A DNA stretch of 64,000 nt from Anaeramoeba ignava (taxonomy: Eukaryota; Metamonada; Anaeramoebidae), in contig JAPDFW010000058.1 in the NCBI GenBank assembly GCA_028826165.1, positions 248,001-312,000 on the forward strand, written 5' to 3'. Of the stretch, positions 1 to 12,126 are shown piece after piece (the first letter of the stretch is position 1; each line of letters starts with the position of its first letter). Under the pieces are notes generated by a model. That model saw only the letters and a list, made by a program, of their open reading frames with translations, made no database searches and was not told the DNA's origin. Position numbers and translations under genes: made by a program.

Positions 1-3000
1 ATTAATCATTAATTCATTTTCAATTTTTTGATAATTATAATTTTCTCGTGTTTTTTTTGGATTTAATTGTTTTAATTGAATTGAAAATTGTTTTTGAAAT
101 GTTTGAATAATCCATTCATTATAAAGTTTTTCAATTTCTTCTTTTTCAATTTCTTCTTGTTTTTGATTTATTTCAATCCAAAATTCAAATAATTCTTCAA
201 TATTATCATTTTGAATTATTTCTTCTTTATCTTCTTTTATTTTTTCAATCAATTCTCTTATAAATAATAAAAATGAAAATCTTTTTCTCTTTTCATTTTT
301 TGTTTTTGTTTTTGTTTTTGTTTTTGTTTTAAAATTAATTAATTTGGAAATAAAAAGTAAATTAATTAATTTTTGATGAATTTTTTCAAAATAAATTTGT
401 TGAATTTTTTGAAATGAAATTGTTTCTATTTTTTCATTGGATTGTTGTGAATAATAATTTTTGATAATTCTTCTTAAATTAATTTTTAAATTTTGGAAAA
501 TATTTTCTTGTTCTGGATTAAGAACCAATTTGATAAAATCTTTTAAATATTTTTGAATAATTTCATCATTAAAAGATGAATCAATAAATGGAATAATTTT
601 GTTTTGTTGAGAAATTGTTTCATTTTGTTGAATTATTGAATAAATTATTGATGAAAATGGGAATTCTTGTTTAATTGTTTTTGTTTTGTAAATTGGATAA
701 CAAGGAATTTCAAATTGTTGAAATATATTATTCCAAATTTCTTTCATTTTTTCATCTTTTGAATTTAATAAAATTGTTAAATTTTCATTTTGATTTATAT
801 TTTGGAAAAATATATCAAAAATTTCAATTAAATCTTCTTTAATTTTATCAAATAAAATACTTATAAATTTCTTTTTCTCTTTCTTTTGTTTGAAATTATG
901 TAAAATATCAAAAATTTCCCATTTAAAATTTTCATGTTTTGATTTAATTGATAATTCAATCATTTCTCTAATTTTTTGGATAATTTGTTTTTCATTTCTT
1001 CATTCTTAAAAAGGTTTTTTTCAATTAATTCTTTTTCTTTTTTGAAATTTTCATTTGTTAAATCTTTTTCTTTTGAAAGAATTATTCCTAAATTTTCTAT
1101 TATTATTTTTTCTATTTGTTTGTTTTTTTGTAAATAATCAAATGATTCTAAAAGATTTTGAGGTAAATTTTTAAGATTAAATAATGTTTCAATTTCTTCA
1201 ATATAATAATGTTCCCAATTTTTTTCAAAATAAAAAGGAAATGATTTAGAATTTGAAGTGAAAGATAAATGAATGAATAATATAATATAAGAGTTCTCTA
1301 TTCTGTTTTGATTATTATTATTATTGTTATTGTTGTTATTATTATTGTTATTGTTGTTGTTTTGAGAAATTATTTGTTCAATTAAAATTTTAATTTGATA
1401 AAATAATTCAATTTGATTTTGTTTGAAATGAATAATTAAAATATTTTTTTCTTTTGGAATATTGGAAATTAATTCTTCATTTTCTTTTTTGATAATTTTA
1501 TCTTTGTTTTGTAAATCTAAAATTTTAAATGAATATTCTGAATATTTTTCTTCAATTTTTCCAATTTCTCTTTTATATCCTCTTGTAAAAATTATTGATT
1601 TTTTCACTTTATTTTTTAAAATTTCTTCATTTAAAAGTTCTTCAAAATTATTGTAAATAGATGAAAAATATTCTTCTTTAATTTGATTAACTTTTTGAAT
1701 TTGTTTTTCTTTTTGTTTTTCTGATAATAATTCTTTAATTTCAATCATTTTTTCAAATTTAAAAAATTGAATAATTTTCTTTTTGATTTTTTTATCTTGA
1801 TCTTTTTCATTTTGATATTTAAGAATAAGTGAAGAAAATGAGTTTTGATTAAATTCAATAATTAAATCTTCTTTTTTAATTTTGTTTTCAGTAAATTTTT
1901 TGATTGGATTTAATATTTTGAATATTTTGGATGATGATTCTTTTGGAATATTAAAAGAAGAAATATCAATTAAATGTTTTTCAAATTGATTTAATAAATT
2001 AGGTTGATTAAATTCATATTTAATTGCTTTTGTTGTTATAATTATTAATCTGAAATTTGGATTCATTTCAATTTTTCTTATTTCATTTTCAAAAAGAATT
2101 GTTATATAAAATTTTTCATTTTCTTTAATATAATTTTGATTAAATAAATCATCTAATAATGGATAAATTTTTTGATAATCAAGAAGAATTAACATTTTTC
2201 CTTCATAAATACATTTTTCAATAATATTTAATGCTTTATTAATTTCTTGATTTTCTTTTTCTATTTGTGATTCTGATTTTATTAATGAATTTGAATCAAA
2301 TAAAATGATTGAATTTCTGGAAAAATATTGTAAAATTATTGAAAAAATTGAAATATTTGGAATAAATATCATTAAATGTCTTGATGTTTTTATAAAATCT
2401 GAATATTTTTGAATTTCATTTTCTTTTGATAATTCTTGAATATTTTCTTTTATTAATTGAAATGGATTGAATTCTGGAAGTTTTTCAAATCCTTCAATTT
2501 TACTATTTTCCAAAATTTGATTTAATATTTTTGATTTAATTCCAAAATTTCTAAAAAGAGATTCATAACAAATATCTAAAATTCGTGTTTTCTTTTGTTC
2601 ATTTCCATAATAAAATCCAATATTATTAAGGAAATATTGATAATCTTTAATTCCATAAAAATTTAATGGTGGTTGATTTTCTTGAAGAATTGTTTTAAAT
2701 TGTTTTGAAATTATTTCATTTTGATTTTGATAAATTTTATAAAATAATTCAACAAAAATATTGGGATAATTTTTCGGTATTTTTTTAGAGAATGATTTTT
2801 TAATTTCTTTTGTTGCAATTTCTAATTGATTTCGATTTAAATTCGATAATAATAATAAATTTCTTGAAGTTAATCCTGAAATTTCAAAATTTGTATTTGT
2901 ATTTGTTAATAAAATTAATGTAAATTTTGAATTTGAATTTGAATTATAAATCATTTTATTCATAATTTTTTTGATTTTTGAATGAATCATAATTAAATTT

Positions 3001-6000
3001 TCTTTTGATAAATTTGTGAAATTTTTTAAAATTATTGTTGGAATATTTTGTTTTTGTTTTTGTTTTTTGATGTTTTGAAATTGATTTTGAAGATATTCTT
3101 GTGTAAATATTTGTGAACATTGAATTTTAAATCGTTTTATTTGTGGAAGATTGCATTGTTTTAAAATTTGATTTTCATTTTTAATTTGATTTTTATTTTT
3201 AGAAGATAAAAATGAATTGAAAATAGATTGAAAAGATTTTTTTGAAATTGCTATTTTTGTTTTAAATAATAATAAAATAATTTAATAATTATTTTGTTAT
3301 TGTATTTGTTATTAATTTGTTATTAATTTACCTAAATTATCAATTATTAATAAAGGTATTTGTGTAAAAAATGAAATAAATATTGATAAAATATTTTCAT
3401 TAAAATTTTGATTTTGGAAAAGATTTGTTTTGGTTAAATTAAATTGAATTGATTGAATTAAACTTTTTGTTAATTTATCAATAATTTCTTTAATTTTTAT
3501 TTTTTCTAAATCTTTTTTAAAATTTCCACTTATTTTAATTTTTTTGAAATTTTCTTCAACTTTTAATAAAAATTTATCTTTTTCTTCTCCAATAAAATAT
3601 GATCCATAAACAACAAATAAAAGATATTAGCATACTTTCTCTAAATATAACTCGATTTGTATTTGATAGATCAATAAATTTTTTGCAAATTTCTTTTTCA
3701 ATTAACCATTGGAAAATATTGAGAAATATGAAAACATCTTGTAATGATTGAATAGAATAATTTGTTTTGTTTTGTTGTTGAATATAATTTCTTGAAAAAT
3801 TAATTGTTTCTAAAATAATTTGAATAATTTTTTCTTTATAAATATTAACTAAATTTTTGGAAATTTTTGGTAAATCATTGATAAAATATAGTTGTTTTCT
3901 CCTTTTTTGCTTAAATTCCCAAAATCATAAATATCTTCAAAAAATGAATCAGGAATTAATTGAGGTTTTGAAATTATTTCTTCAATTATATTTGATTCAT
4001 TTGATTCATTTGGTTTGATTTGAGAAGAATATTGTTTTGATTGAAATGATTTGATTGAAGCTAATAAATTAATTTGTTTTGATAAATTTAATTAAAAGAA
4101 AATCGATCTATTAAAATTTTCTTTAATAAAATTATGCATTCTTTTGATCCTGTATTGAAATCATTGAATAAAATATTAATTTTTGAATTTGGTTTTTCTT
4201 TGATAATATTTTCAGCTTTTTCAATAATTTGTTCAATATCTTTTTTGTTTGTTTTAGAATTGATATTTAAAATTATTAATTTTTGTTTTAAGATTTCTTC
4301 TAATAAATAATGAATTAATAAGTTTTTCTCATAATCATTTCCTTCAATAAAAATAACTGGAAGTTTTGCTATTAATCTATAATGAATATTGATTAATTTC
4401 ATTAGGTTATTTGAAGTGATAAATTTTGGATAATCTTTTATATCTTGTTTTGAATTAAAAGAATTGAGAATTTTCAAAATAATTTCTTTTTCAATTTCAA
4501 TTTTCTCTTCATCATTTTGGAAATTTTCATAAATTTTAATCAATACATTATTGTTTAAAAATTTTTCTAATTTTTGATTAAATAATGATTTGATTTGATT
4601 ATTGCTTATAATTATCATTTCAAGTTGTTCTTGGTTTTGTTTTGATTTAAAAATTGGGAAAGTGAAAAATTTTTGATTCAATCAATTCTATCTTTTAATA
4701 AATTTGAGAAATCTTCAAATTCATTTGTTTTCTAATTTTTCTATTTTTGTACTCCATTTAAGATAACGTGAAGAAATATTAACAATAGAATCTAAATAAA
4801 ATGAAAATAATTGTGAAATAAATTTTCATAAATTTCTTCATTTTCTTCTTTTAATATTTTGAATAATTGATTTGAATCCAAAAAAAATTGACAATTTTGT
4901 AATAAAATTATTTGTGATTTTAAAATTGAACAAATAATAAATATTATTCTGAATGTTAAAGGTTGATCTGGTAGTTTTTGTAAGATTTTCTTTTCAATTA
5001 AATTAAAGAATTCTTTTTATCTGGTTCTTGATTAATAAATTCTTTTCTTTTTCAATTTGAATATTTTTGAATTGTTTGAAATTATTATTACTTAATTCAA
5101 TTAATTTAGCAACATTTTTCAATTTTTATCTTCAATTTTTCAATTATAAAATTTGGATTTAATTTAAATTTAATAAATGAAAATTCATCATAATTAACTT
5201 GACATTCTTTTTCTTGAAAATATTTTAATGATTGGAAATTATTTTAATCCATTTTCTGAATTTTCTTTTTCTATTACTTGGAATTTCAAAAGCTAAAAAC
5301 AATTATTTAAATCTTCTTGATTAAAATCGAAAATGAAATTTGATGATTTTTCTTTTTGTTTTCAAATAAATTCCACATTGTAAATCCCCAAATAAAATCT
5401 AAAAGTTTCTAGAACTAGGTGAAAAAGGTAATTCAATATGAAAAATTTCTTTTCTTTTTCTTTATCTTTAATAAAATCATTTGATATTTCTTTTGATAAA
5501 ATGATATTGAAATATAGATAATTTTCTTTTTGATATTCTTCATTAAATTTTTTGTGAATTTGATAAGTTTTTCCCATTCCACTAATTTTAGAAGTAAATA
5601 ATTGTATTTTTGGATAAAGTTTGTGATATTTTTGGTAAATTTGTGTTATTTTTTTTTTGGAAATAATTTTGATTTTGTTTGTTATTAAACATTTTGGAAA
5701 TTGGTTAACAATTCTAAAATTTCCAATTTTCTCTTCATAAAAGAAAATTAATAATGGAAAATGAATTGTGAAAGAAATATTTTGAATTTTTCAGTTAATA
5801 CTTTTAAACATTCTTGAGATAATTTATGTGAATGAAGAATTGAAAATAAATATTTGTTTTTTGGAATATTTTCATATTTTTCATTATAAATTTGATAAAT
5901 ATTAAAGAAATTATTAATATCATTTTTTGTTGAATTTGAATCACAAAATAATATATTTTCTTTTAAAGGGAAATGATTAGAATATCCCAAATATAAACTT

Positions 6001-9000
6001 GTAACAATTTCATAAATTTCTTTTTCTTTTTCTAATTTATAAAAGAAAAATTTTTGATTTTGATTTTGATTTTGATTATCAAAAATTTGATTAAATTGAG
6101 AATTTGATTTTTTTAAAATATTTTCATCAATTTTGATTATTCTTTGTTTGATTGAATTTTTGATAGGAATTAATTTTTCTAATTCATTAATAAATGTTTT
6201 GAAAAAATTTGAATCAATTTTAATTTGAGAAATTTGAGTTTTGAAATTTTCAAATTCTTCATTTTTTAAATTTGGTTTAAATGATTTAAGAAGAGATAAT
6301 GAATTATTGTTTTTGTTTTTAAATTGAGATTCTTTTATAATTGAAAAGATTTGTTCTTTTGAAAAAATTGAAAAAGTAAACTGAATATTGTTGTTATTAT
6401 TGATAAATTCTGAAAATAAATCATCAAGTTGTTTTATGAAATTTCTTTCTTCTTCAGTTTCTTTTTCTTCTTTTGTAATAAAATTAATTCTTCAATTTTT
6501 GTAAAAATTTTCTCTAATTTTTCTTGTGAAGGATTTATTTTTTGATAAATTTTGATAATAATTTCAAATATATCATTAAATGATTTGAAAGGTTTTTCAT
6601 TATATAAATATTCTTTAAATTCTTCTCTTAAATTTTGTAAATATTCTTTGGTTTGTTTTAAATTATTGTTATCATTATGATTTTATCAAAAATTTCTTTA
6701 AATTTTTTATCATTTTTTAATTTTTGTAAAATTTGAATTGATTGAGGAAGTAATTCAAAATTATATTTCTTATTCAATGTACTACCAATAAATTTAAAAA
6801 TTTCTTGAAATATTTGACTAATTTTTGGTAAATCTTTCATTTCCTTTTCATTTTTCAATTTTGGATTAAAAAAATTAGAATAAAATTCATTTTCATATTT
6901 AAATAATGAAACAAATAAAATAAACCAATAAGGAATTTTGGAATAATTTTTTCTGTCTTCTTGATATTTTAAAATTGGAGAGCAAATTTGTTTTATTTTT
7001 TTATCTTTAGGAATATTGGAAATTTCAAATAATAATTTAATTTCTTTTTCTAATAATTCTTTTTCTTTTCATTTTCAATTATTTTTAAGAATAAATTTTC
7101 AAATTCTTTGATTTTCATTTTTTGATTTGAAATTAATTTTGTTTTTTTTATCAAATCATCTTGAATTTGTTTAATTTTATTTTGTAAATCTTCAAATGAA
7201 ATTTTCTTTTTTTCATTTATTAATGATTGTTGATATTCATTCCAATAAATATTTTGAAAAATTTGAGTTTGTTTCATTTTATAAAAATTTTGGATAATTT
7301 CTTCTTTAATTTTCAAATTTTGAATTGATTTTTTAATTTCATTAATTGATTTATCACTTTCAAATAAATTCAATATTTCTTTAATTTTTAAAATATCTTC
7401 TTCAATTAAAATTGGAGATAATTCAATTAAAATTGGATTTAATTCTTTTGATAAGAAGTTTTTTTGTTGATTTAATTGTTCAAATTCTTTTTTTAAAATT
7501 TGGAAATTTGGTTTTTCGAATATAGCCCAAATTGCTGAATTTTCATAATTTTGATTAATAATTTCAGAAATTTCTTTATAAGAAAATTTTAAATTTTTTG
7601 ATTTTTCAATAAAATTTTCAATTTCTTTTTGATATTTTTTAATTGATTTAAGAAATTCAAATTTTGAAATTGTTTCATTTTCAATTTCTTTTATAAATAA
7701 TAAAGCATCTATCCAAATATTTTTTTCTTGTTCTGAAAGTGAATTAAAGAATTGAAATAAATTTTGAGAATTAGTTGGTAATTTGTTTCCAATATAAGGT
7801 TTCCATGATTCAGTTTGTATTTCTAAGGGAATTTTTTGAATAATATTTTTTTCTTTAATAATATCTTCTTTGGAGATTTTATCATAATTTTCTTTAACAA
7901 ATTTTTCAATTAAATTCTTTATAAATTCATCAATTTGATTTATTTTATCAAGTATTTTTGATTCAATAATTATATTTAAACGTTCTTTTTCTTTTTTGTT
8001 TGTGAAATATGGTTGAGCTTTTAAATTATTATAAATTAATTCTTGAATAATTGAAATTTCCATTTGATTTTGAATCTGATTTTGATTTTGATTTTGATTT
8101 TGATTTTGATTTTGATTTTTGATTTGATTTTGATTTTGATTTTGATTTTGATTTTGATTTTGATTTTGATTTTGATTTTGATTTTGATTTTGATTTTGAT
8201 TTTGATTTTGATTTTGATTTTGATTTTGATTTTGATTTTGATTTTGATTTTGATTTTGATTTTGATTTTGATTTTGATTTTGATTTTTATTTTTATTTTT
8301 ATTTTTATTTTTATTTTTATTTTTATTTTTATTTTTATTTTTATTTTTATTTTTATTTTTATTTTTATTTTTATTTTTATTTTTATTTTTATTTTTATTT
8401 TTATTTTTATTTTTATTTTTATTTTTATTATTATTTTTATTATTTTATTTTTATTTTTATTTTATTTTGATTTTGATTTTGATTTGATTTTTGATTTTAT
8501 TTTGATTTTGGATTTTGATTTTGATTTTTGATTTTGATTTTTATTTTGATTTTGATTTTGATTTTGGTTTTGATTTTCATTTGATTTTGATTTTGATTTT
8601 GATTTTGATTTTTTGATTTTTATTTTTTGATTTTTGATTTTATTTTTGATTTTGATTTTATTTGATTTTGATTTTGATTTTTGATTTTGATTTTGATTTT
8701 GAATTTGTTTTGATTTTGAATTTTCATTTTGATTTTTGATTTTGATTTTGATTTTTGATTTTTGAATTTGAGAAATAAAATCTTTGCTTTTCTTGTAAAA
8801 AATAGTCCAATTATCTATCCAATTCCCTAAATTTTCTGTTTTGTAATTTACAATAATCTTAAAAAGAAATTATTTAATTTTCTTGAAAAAGTTGAATAAA
8901 AATTTGCTTGGTTCATTTCCTGTAAATTCATTGAAAAAGATGAGTTAATTGATCACCATTTTGATAATAATTTGTTTGGAAAAGTAAAGTTGTAGTTTCA

Positions 9001-10190
9001 ATAAATTCTCCAATATTTTGATGATTAAATAAAAATTGTTGAATTTCATGATATATTTCTTCTGGTTTAATATTTGAAAATACTTGGAAATCTTCAATTT
9101 GTTTTGATTTTTGACAAAAAAAATCAAATAAGAAAAATAATTTCATTTCAAATTTTTTTTCAGAAAAAAGAAAATCAACTAAAATATTCCTTAAATCTTC
9201 AATATGTGGTTCTTTTTGTATTAATATAAATGATTGAATTTCTTTTTCAATTGGTTGAAAAGAAATTTTTGAGATATTTTGGAATACTTCTTTCTTCAAA
9301 ATATTATCCTGAATAAATTTTATGATATAAAAAAATGGAATTAAAAAAATAAATGGAATGCACACATTTTGATCTTTTTGGAATTGAATTGAAACTTTTT
9401 TAATTAAAGTTGGAACAACTTCTCCAAATTTAATATTTTCATTCACAATTGTTTGTAAACCTGTGATCTCTTTTTCAATTTCTTTAGTTCTTTCAACTTC
9501 TTTCTTTTTCTTTTTCTTTTTCTTTTTTTTTTCTAACTTTTCTTTTTCCTGTTTTAATTGTTCAATTTTTTTTTTCATTTCTAAATCAAATTTAAAAATA
9601 TTGTTATTTTGAAATGTCTGAATTGCTTGACAAAAAATAAGAAAGTTTTCTTTCAAGTTTAAAATATGTTTTGAATTATCTTTGAAATGTGACTCATGAA
9701 ATTCATTTTGAATTATTTCTTGAATAATAACTTGACAAATTTCACCATCAGAATATTCTTCTTTTAAATTTTGATCAATGAAAAAAATAAAAATATGTTC
9801 TTCTTTTTCTTGATTTTTAAATGAAATTTTAATTTTGGATTTTTTTCCAGAAATTAAACGAGATGTAATAAAGCATTCTTTATTTTTTTGTTTTTCAACG
9901 TTTTTAAATTGTTTTTTGGAATAAAAAATTGTTAAACTTTTTCATTAAAATTTTGATTTTTGATTTTGATTTTGATTTTATTTTTTTCATTTTTATTTTG
10001 ATTTTGAAGATTTTGATTTTGATTTTGATTTTGATTTTGATCTTGATTTTGATTTTGTTTGGTCATAAATTTATTGTTTGTTCATCAAATAAAAAAGAAA
10101 CTAATTTATTTTTATTTTGTGAATTTGATTCATAAAAAGTTGCATAAATATGAAAAGTTTTGAATTGGTTTTTGTTATTTTTTAAACTCA
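1..10190 (-). CDS. RNF213: RNF213-like giant AAA+ protein (partial, frame-broken)
   Basis: Start chosen at 10190 (MSLKNNKNQFKTFHIYATF); the gene leaves the window at base 1 before any RING module. RNF213/mysterin is a giant dynein-like AAA+ E3 ubiquitin ligase. Supporting blocks in order: N-terminal arm at 8928-9944; an N/Q linker from an AAAATC repeat at 8064-8780; helical arm 7050-8063; Walker A GMGKT near 5560-5577; a second AAA unit at 4088-4681; then GLTSRNLLLLSNLNRNQ (2820-2880), NFYGIKDYQYFL (2630-2670) and NQPNLLNQFEKHLID (1960-2005), which match the family's FYGLRDYYSL and PPLLNRFEKQ blocks. One good intron lies at 3251-3331 (GT..AG, phase kept). Many other breaks are one-base frame changes with no splice sites (for example 960-1000, 4087, 4690, 5362). 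This could be a decaying gene or unpolished sequence. Family call is firm; intactness is not. Confidence 0.75.
4088..4681 (-). other. Degenerate AAA unit of the RNF213-like protein
   Basis: This segment aligns with the active AAA4 unit of RNF213. Where the family has a GETGCGKT Walker A box, this protein reads EGNDYEKN: the lysine stays, but the loop glycines and the final Thr are gone. The Walker B region reads ILFNDFNTG instead of the usual VLFFDEANT, so the catalytic acidic pair is altered. Flanking hydrophobic strands are kept (KLPVIFI before, KINILF later), so the fold is probably retained. Loss of ATP binding is inferred from these residues. Confidence 0.6.
8064..8780. repeat. TGATTT / TATTTT hexamer array in the RNF213-like gene
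   Basis: About 700 bp of near-perfect hexamers: TTTTGA units at 8069-8285, TTTTTA units at 8286-8440, then mixed TTTTGA units to 8780. On the gene's minus strand the TTTTGA units read as alternating Asn-Gln (CAA AAT) or, after slippage, Lys-Ser or Lys-Ile. The array joins two coding blocks of the RNF213-like protein, so it is either an N/Q linker or an intron-like insert. Long Ile-Leu translations on the plus strand are artefacts of this repeat. Confidence 0.8.
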
Positions 10191-10200
10191 TTTTTAATTT

Positions 10201-10240
10201 AAAAAAAAGGAAAAAAATGAAAAAAAAATGAAAAAAAATA
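10201..10240 (-). promoter_or_regulatory. T-rich CAT element upstream of the RNF213-like gene
   Basis: On the minus strand this reads as T runs broken twice by CA (TTTTTTCATTTTTTTTCAT), just upstream of the start at 10190. The same element precedes nearly every gene in the window. A promoter or leader role is inferred. Confidence 0.4.
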
Positions 10241-10322
10241 ATTTTCCTTTTTTTATTAAATTTATTTCTTGTTTTAAAAAAAAAAAGAGGAAAAAAAAAT
10301 GGAGAAAAAAAAAAAAGAGGAA

Positions 10323-11990
10323 TTAAATTTCTGGACCAATTCTCAAACCGTAACCGAATAAATATTGGTCTCTAGGATAATCAATTTCTGCTGATAAACG
10401 GAAGGAAGCCAAAGGATGAAGCATTTCCTCAAAAACAGAAGCAATTTTGCCTTTACTTGTAATCAAACCGTTTACTTTAACTTGTCTTAAACGGTAATAA
10501 AAACCGAAATTCATGACACTTTCTCCGTTGTCCAAATTATAGATAATTTCTGTGCCAAGACCGATTCTGTTTGAGATTTTCTGGACATAAGAAGCGTTGA
10601 AATATTTGGCAGGAAAAGTGGAAAAAGTTGTTGATACAACTGATTTTTCAGTTGCGTATCTTGTTGAGAAGAGAAGCGAAGTTATCTTCATTTGTGAGTA
10701 ATATGCAAGGTCGATTCCTCCGCTTAATCTTGGTGTTAAGGACTGATTGTACGATATGTTGAATACTTTTGTTGATCTTCCTTTTAATTGAAATGTAAAA
10801 TCACTTCCGTAATAATCTAGATCTATTAATATTCCTGATTCGTCTTTTTTTTGCGATAGTAATGCTTGAATCGTTGTTACAATTGCTGTTTTTATTTGGT
10901 GTATATATTTTGCATTTAGTGTTCCAGTGTTATCTAGATGTCCGATTAATGCATACTTTAAATGATTTCATAAATTAATTTTAAATTTAATAAATTAATT
11001 TTAATTTTATAAATGAATTTTAATTTTATAAATGAATTTTAATTTTATAAATGAATTTTAATTTTAATTTTAATTTTGATTTTAATTTTGATTTTAATTT
11101 TAATTTTAATTTTAATTTTAATTTTGATTTTAATTTTAATTTTAATTTTAATTTTAATTTTAATTTTAATTTTAATTTTAATTTTAATTTTAATTTTAAT
11201 TTTAATTTTATAAATGAATTTTAATTTTAATTTTAATTTTAATTTTAATTTTAATTTTAATTTTAATTTTAATTTTAATTTTAATTTTGATTTTAATTTT
11301 AATTTTAATTTTAATTTTAATTTTAATTTTAATTTTAATTTTAATTTTAATTTTAATTTTAATTTTAATTTTAATTTTGATTTTAATTTTAATTTTAATT
11401 TTTTAATTTTAATTAAATTTTAATTTTAATTAAATTTTAAATTTGAATTTTGATTTTAATTTTATAAATGAATTTTAATTTTGATTTTAATTTTAATTTT
11501 AATTTTAATTTTGATTTTAATTTTAATTTTAATTTTAATTTGAATTTAAATTTATAAATGAATTTTAATTATAATTTTAATTTTAATTTTAATTTTGATT
11601 TTAATTTTAAATTTAAATTTTGATTAAATTTTGATTAAATTTTACATGATCTCTAAAATAACTTGTTCCAAAAGAATAACCAGGTAATTCATTAATAGAA
11701 CCCATTGAAACAGAATGAGAAAATCCTAAATGAGGAGAAACTTGTTGATTTATTTCACATTTAAATCCATCAAAAACTGGTGCATTTAAAATCTTAACAA
11801 CTTCTTGATTTAAATCTTCAAATTTTCCTGGATTTTTTTTAAAAGAATCCTTTTGAATTTCCTCGTCATTTTCATTTTCATTTTGTTTTTGTTTTTTTGG
11901 TTCTATTTCAACAATTTTTGATTTTGATTTTGATTTTGGATTTGAATTTGATTTTGATTTTGTATTTGATTTTGATTGTAAAGTCCCCAT
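10323..11990 (-). CDS. TOM40: Tom40, mitochondrial-type outer membrane import channel
   Basis: Two exons: 11646-11990 and 10323-10955. The intron (10956-11645) is phase 0 with GTAAAA and AAAG ends. The 325-residue product is normal for Tom40. After a charged, low-complexity N-terminus comes NPGKFEDLNQEVVKI, then PVFDGFKCEINQQVSPHLG, the classic Tom40 entry to the barrel. Exon 2 opens with LIGHLDNTGTLNAKYIHQIK, matching the family's GDMDNSGSLNAQVIHQ, followed by DYYGSDFTFQLKG and, at the C-terminus, LFGYGLRIG, the beta-signal strand. Tom40 is the pore of the TOM complex and forms a 19-strand barrel. Its presence implies a mitochondrion-related organelle that imports proteins. The start follows a T-rich CAT leader at 12001-12034. 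The alternative, VDAC, is unlikely because these blocks are specific to Tom40. Confidence 0.92.
10956..11645 (-). repeat. Tom40 intron made of TTTTAA hexamers
   Basis: The whole 690-bp intron is a run of ATTTTA/ATTTTG hexamers, with the longer unit ATAAATGAATTTTA repeated near both ends. It contains no coding signal; the Asn-Phe translations across it are artefacts. It is flanked by GT (minus strand, 11645-11644) and AG (10957-10956). Confidence 0.85.
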
Positions 11991-12000
11991 TATTTATTTT

Positions 12001-12034
12001 AAAATGAAAATGAAAAAAAAAAAATGAAAAAAAA
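12001..12034 (-). promoter_or_regulatory. T-rich CAT element upstream of Tom40
   Basis: Read on the minus strand: repeated CATTTTT separated by T runs, ending about 10 bp before the Tom40 ATG at 11990. A functional role is inferred only from recurrence before other genes. Confidence 0.4.
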
Positions 12035-12126
12035 AAATTAAAAAAAAATTATTTAAATGATTAATAAAAATTAAAAAATTATTCATCATTTTTCTTTTTT
12101 TTTTTTATTTTTTTTTAATTAATTAA

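Noticed and set aside
8064-8531. 155-residue Ile/Leu/Phe open frame on the plus strand
   Set aside because: Pure translation of TGATTT/TATTTT hexamers opposite the RNF213-like gene; no start context or family.
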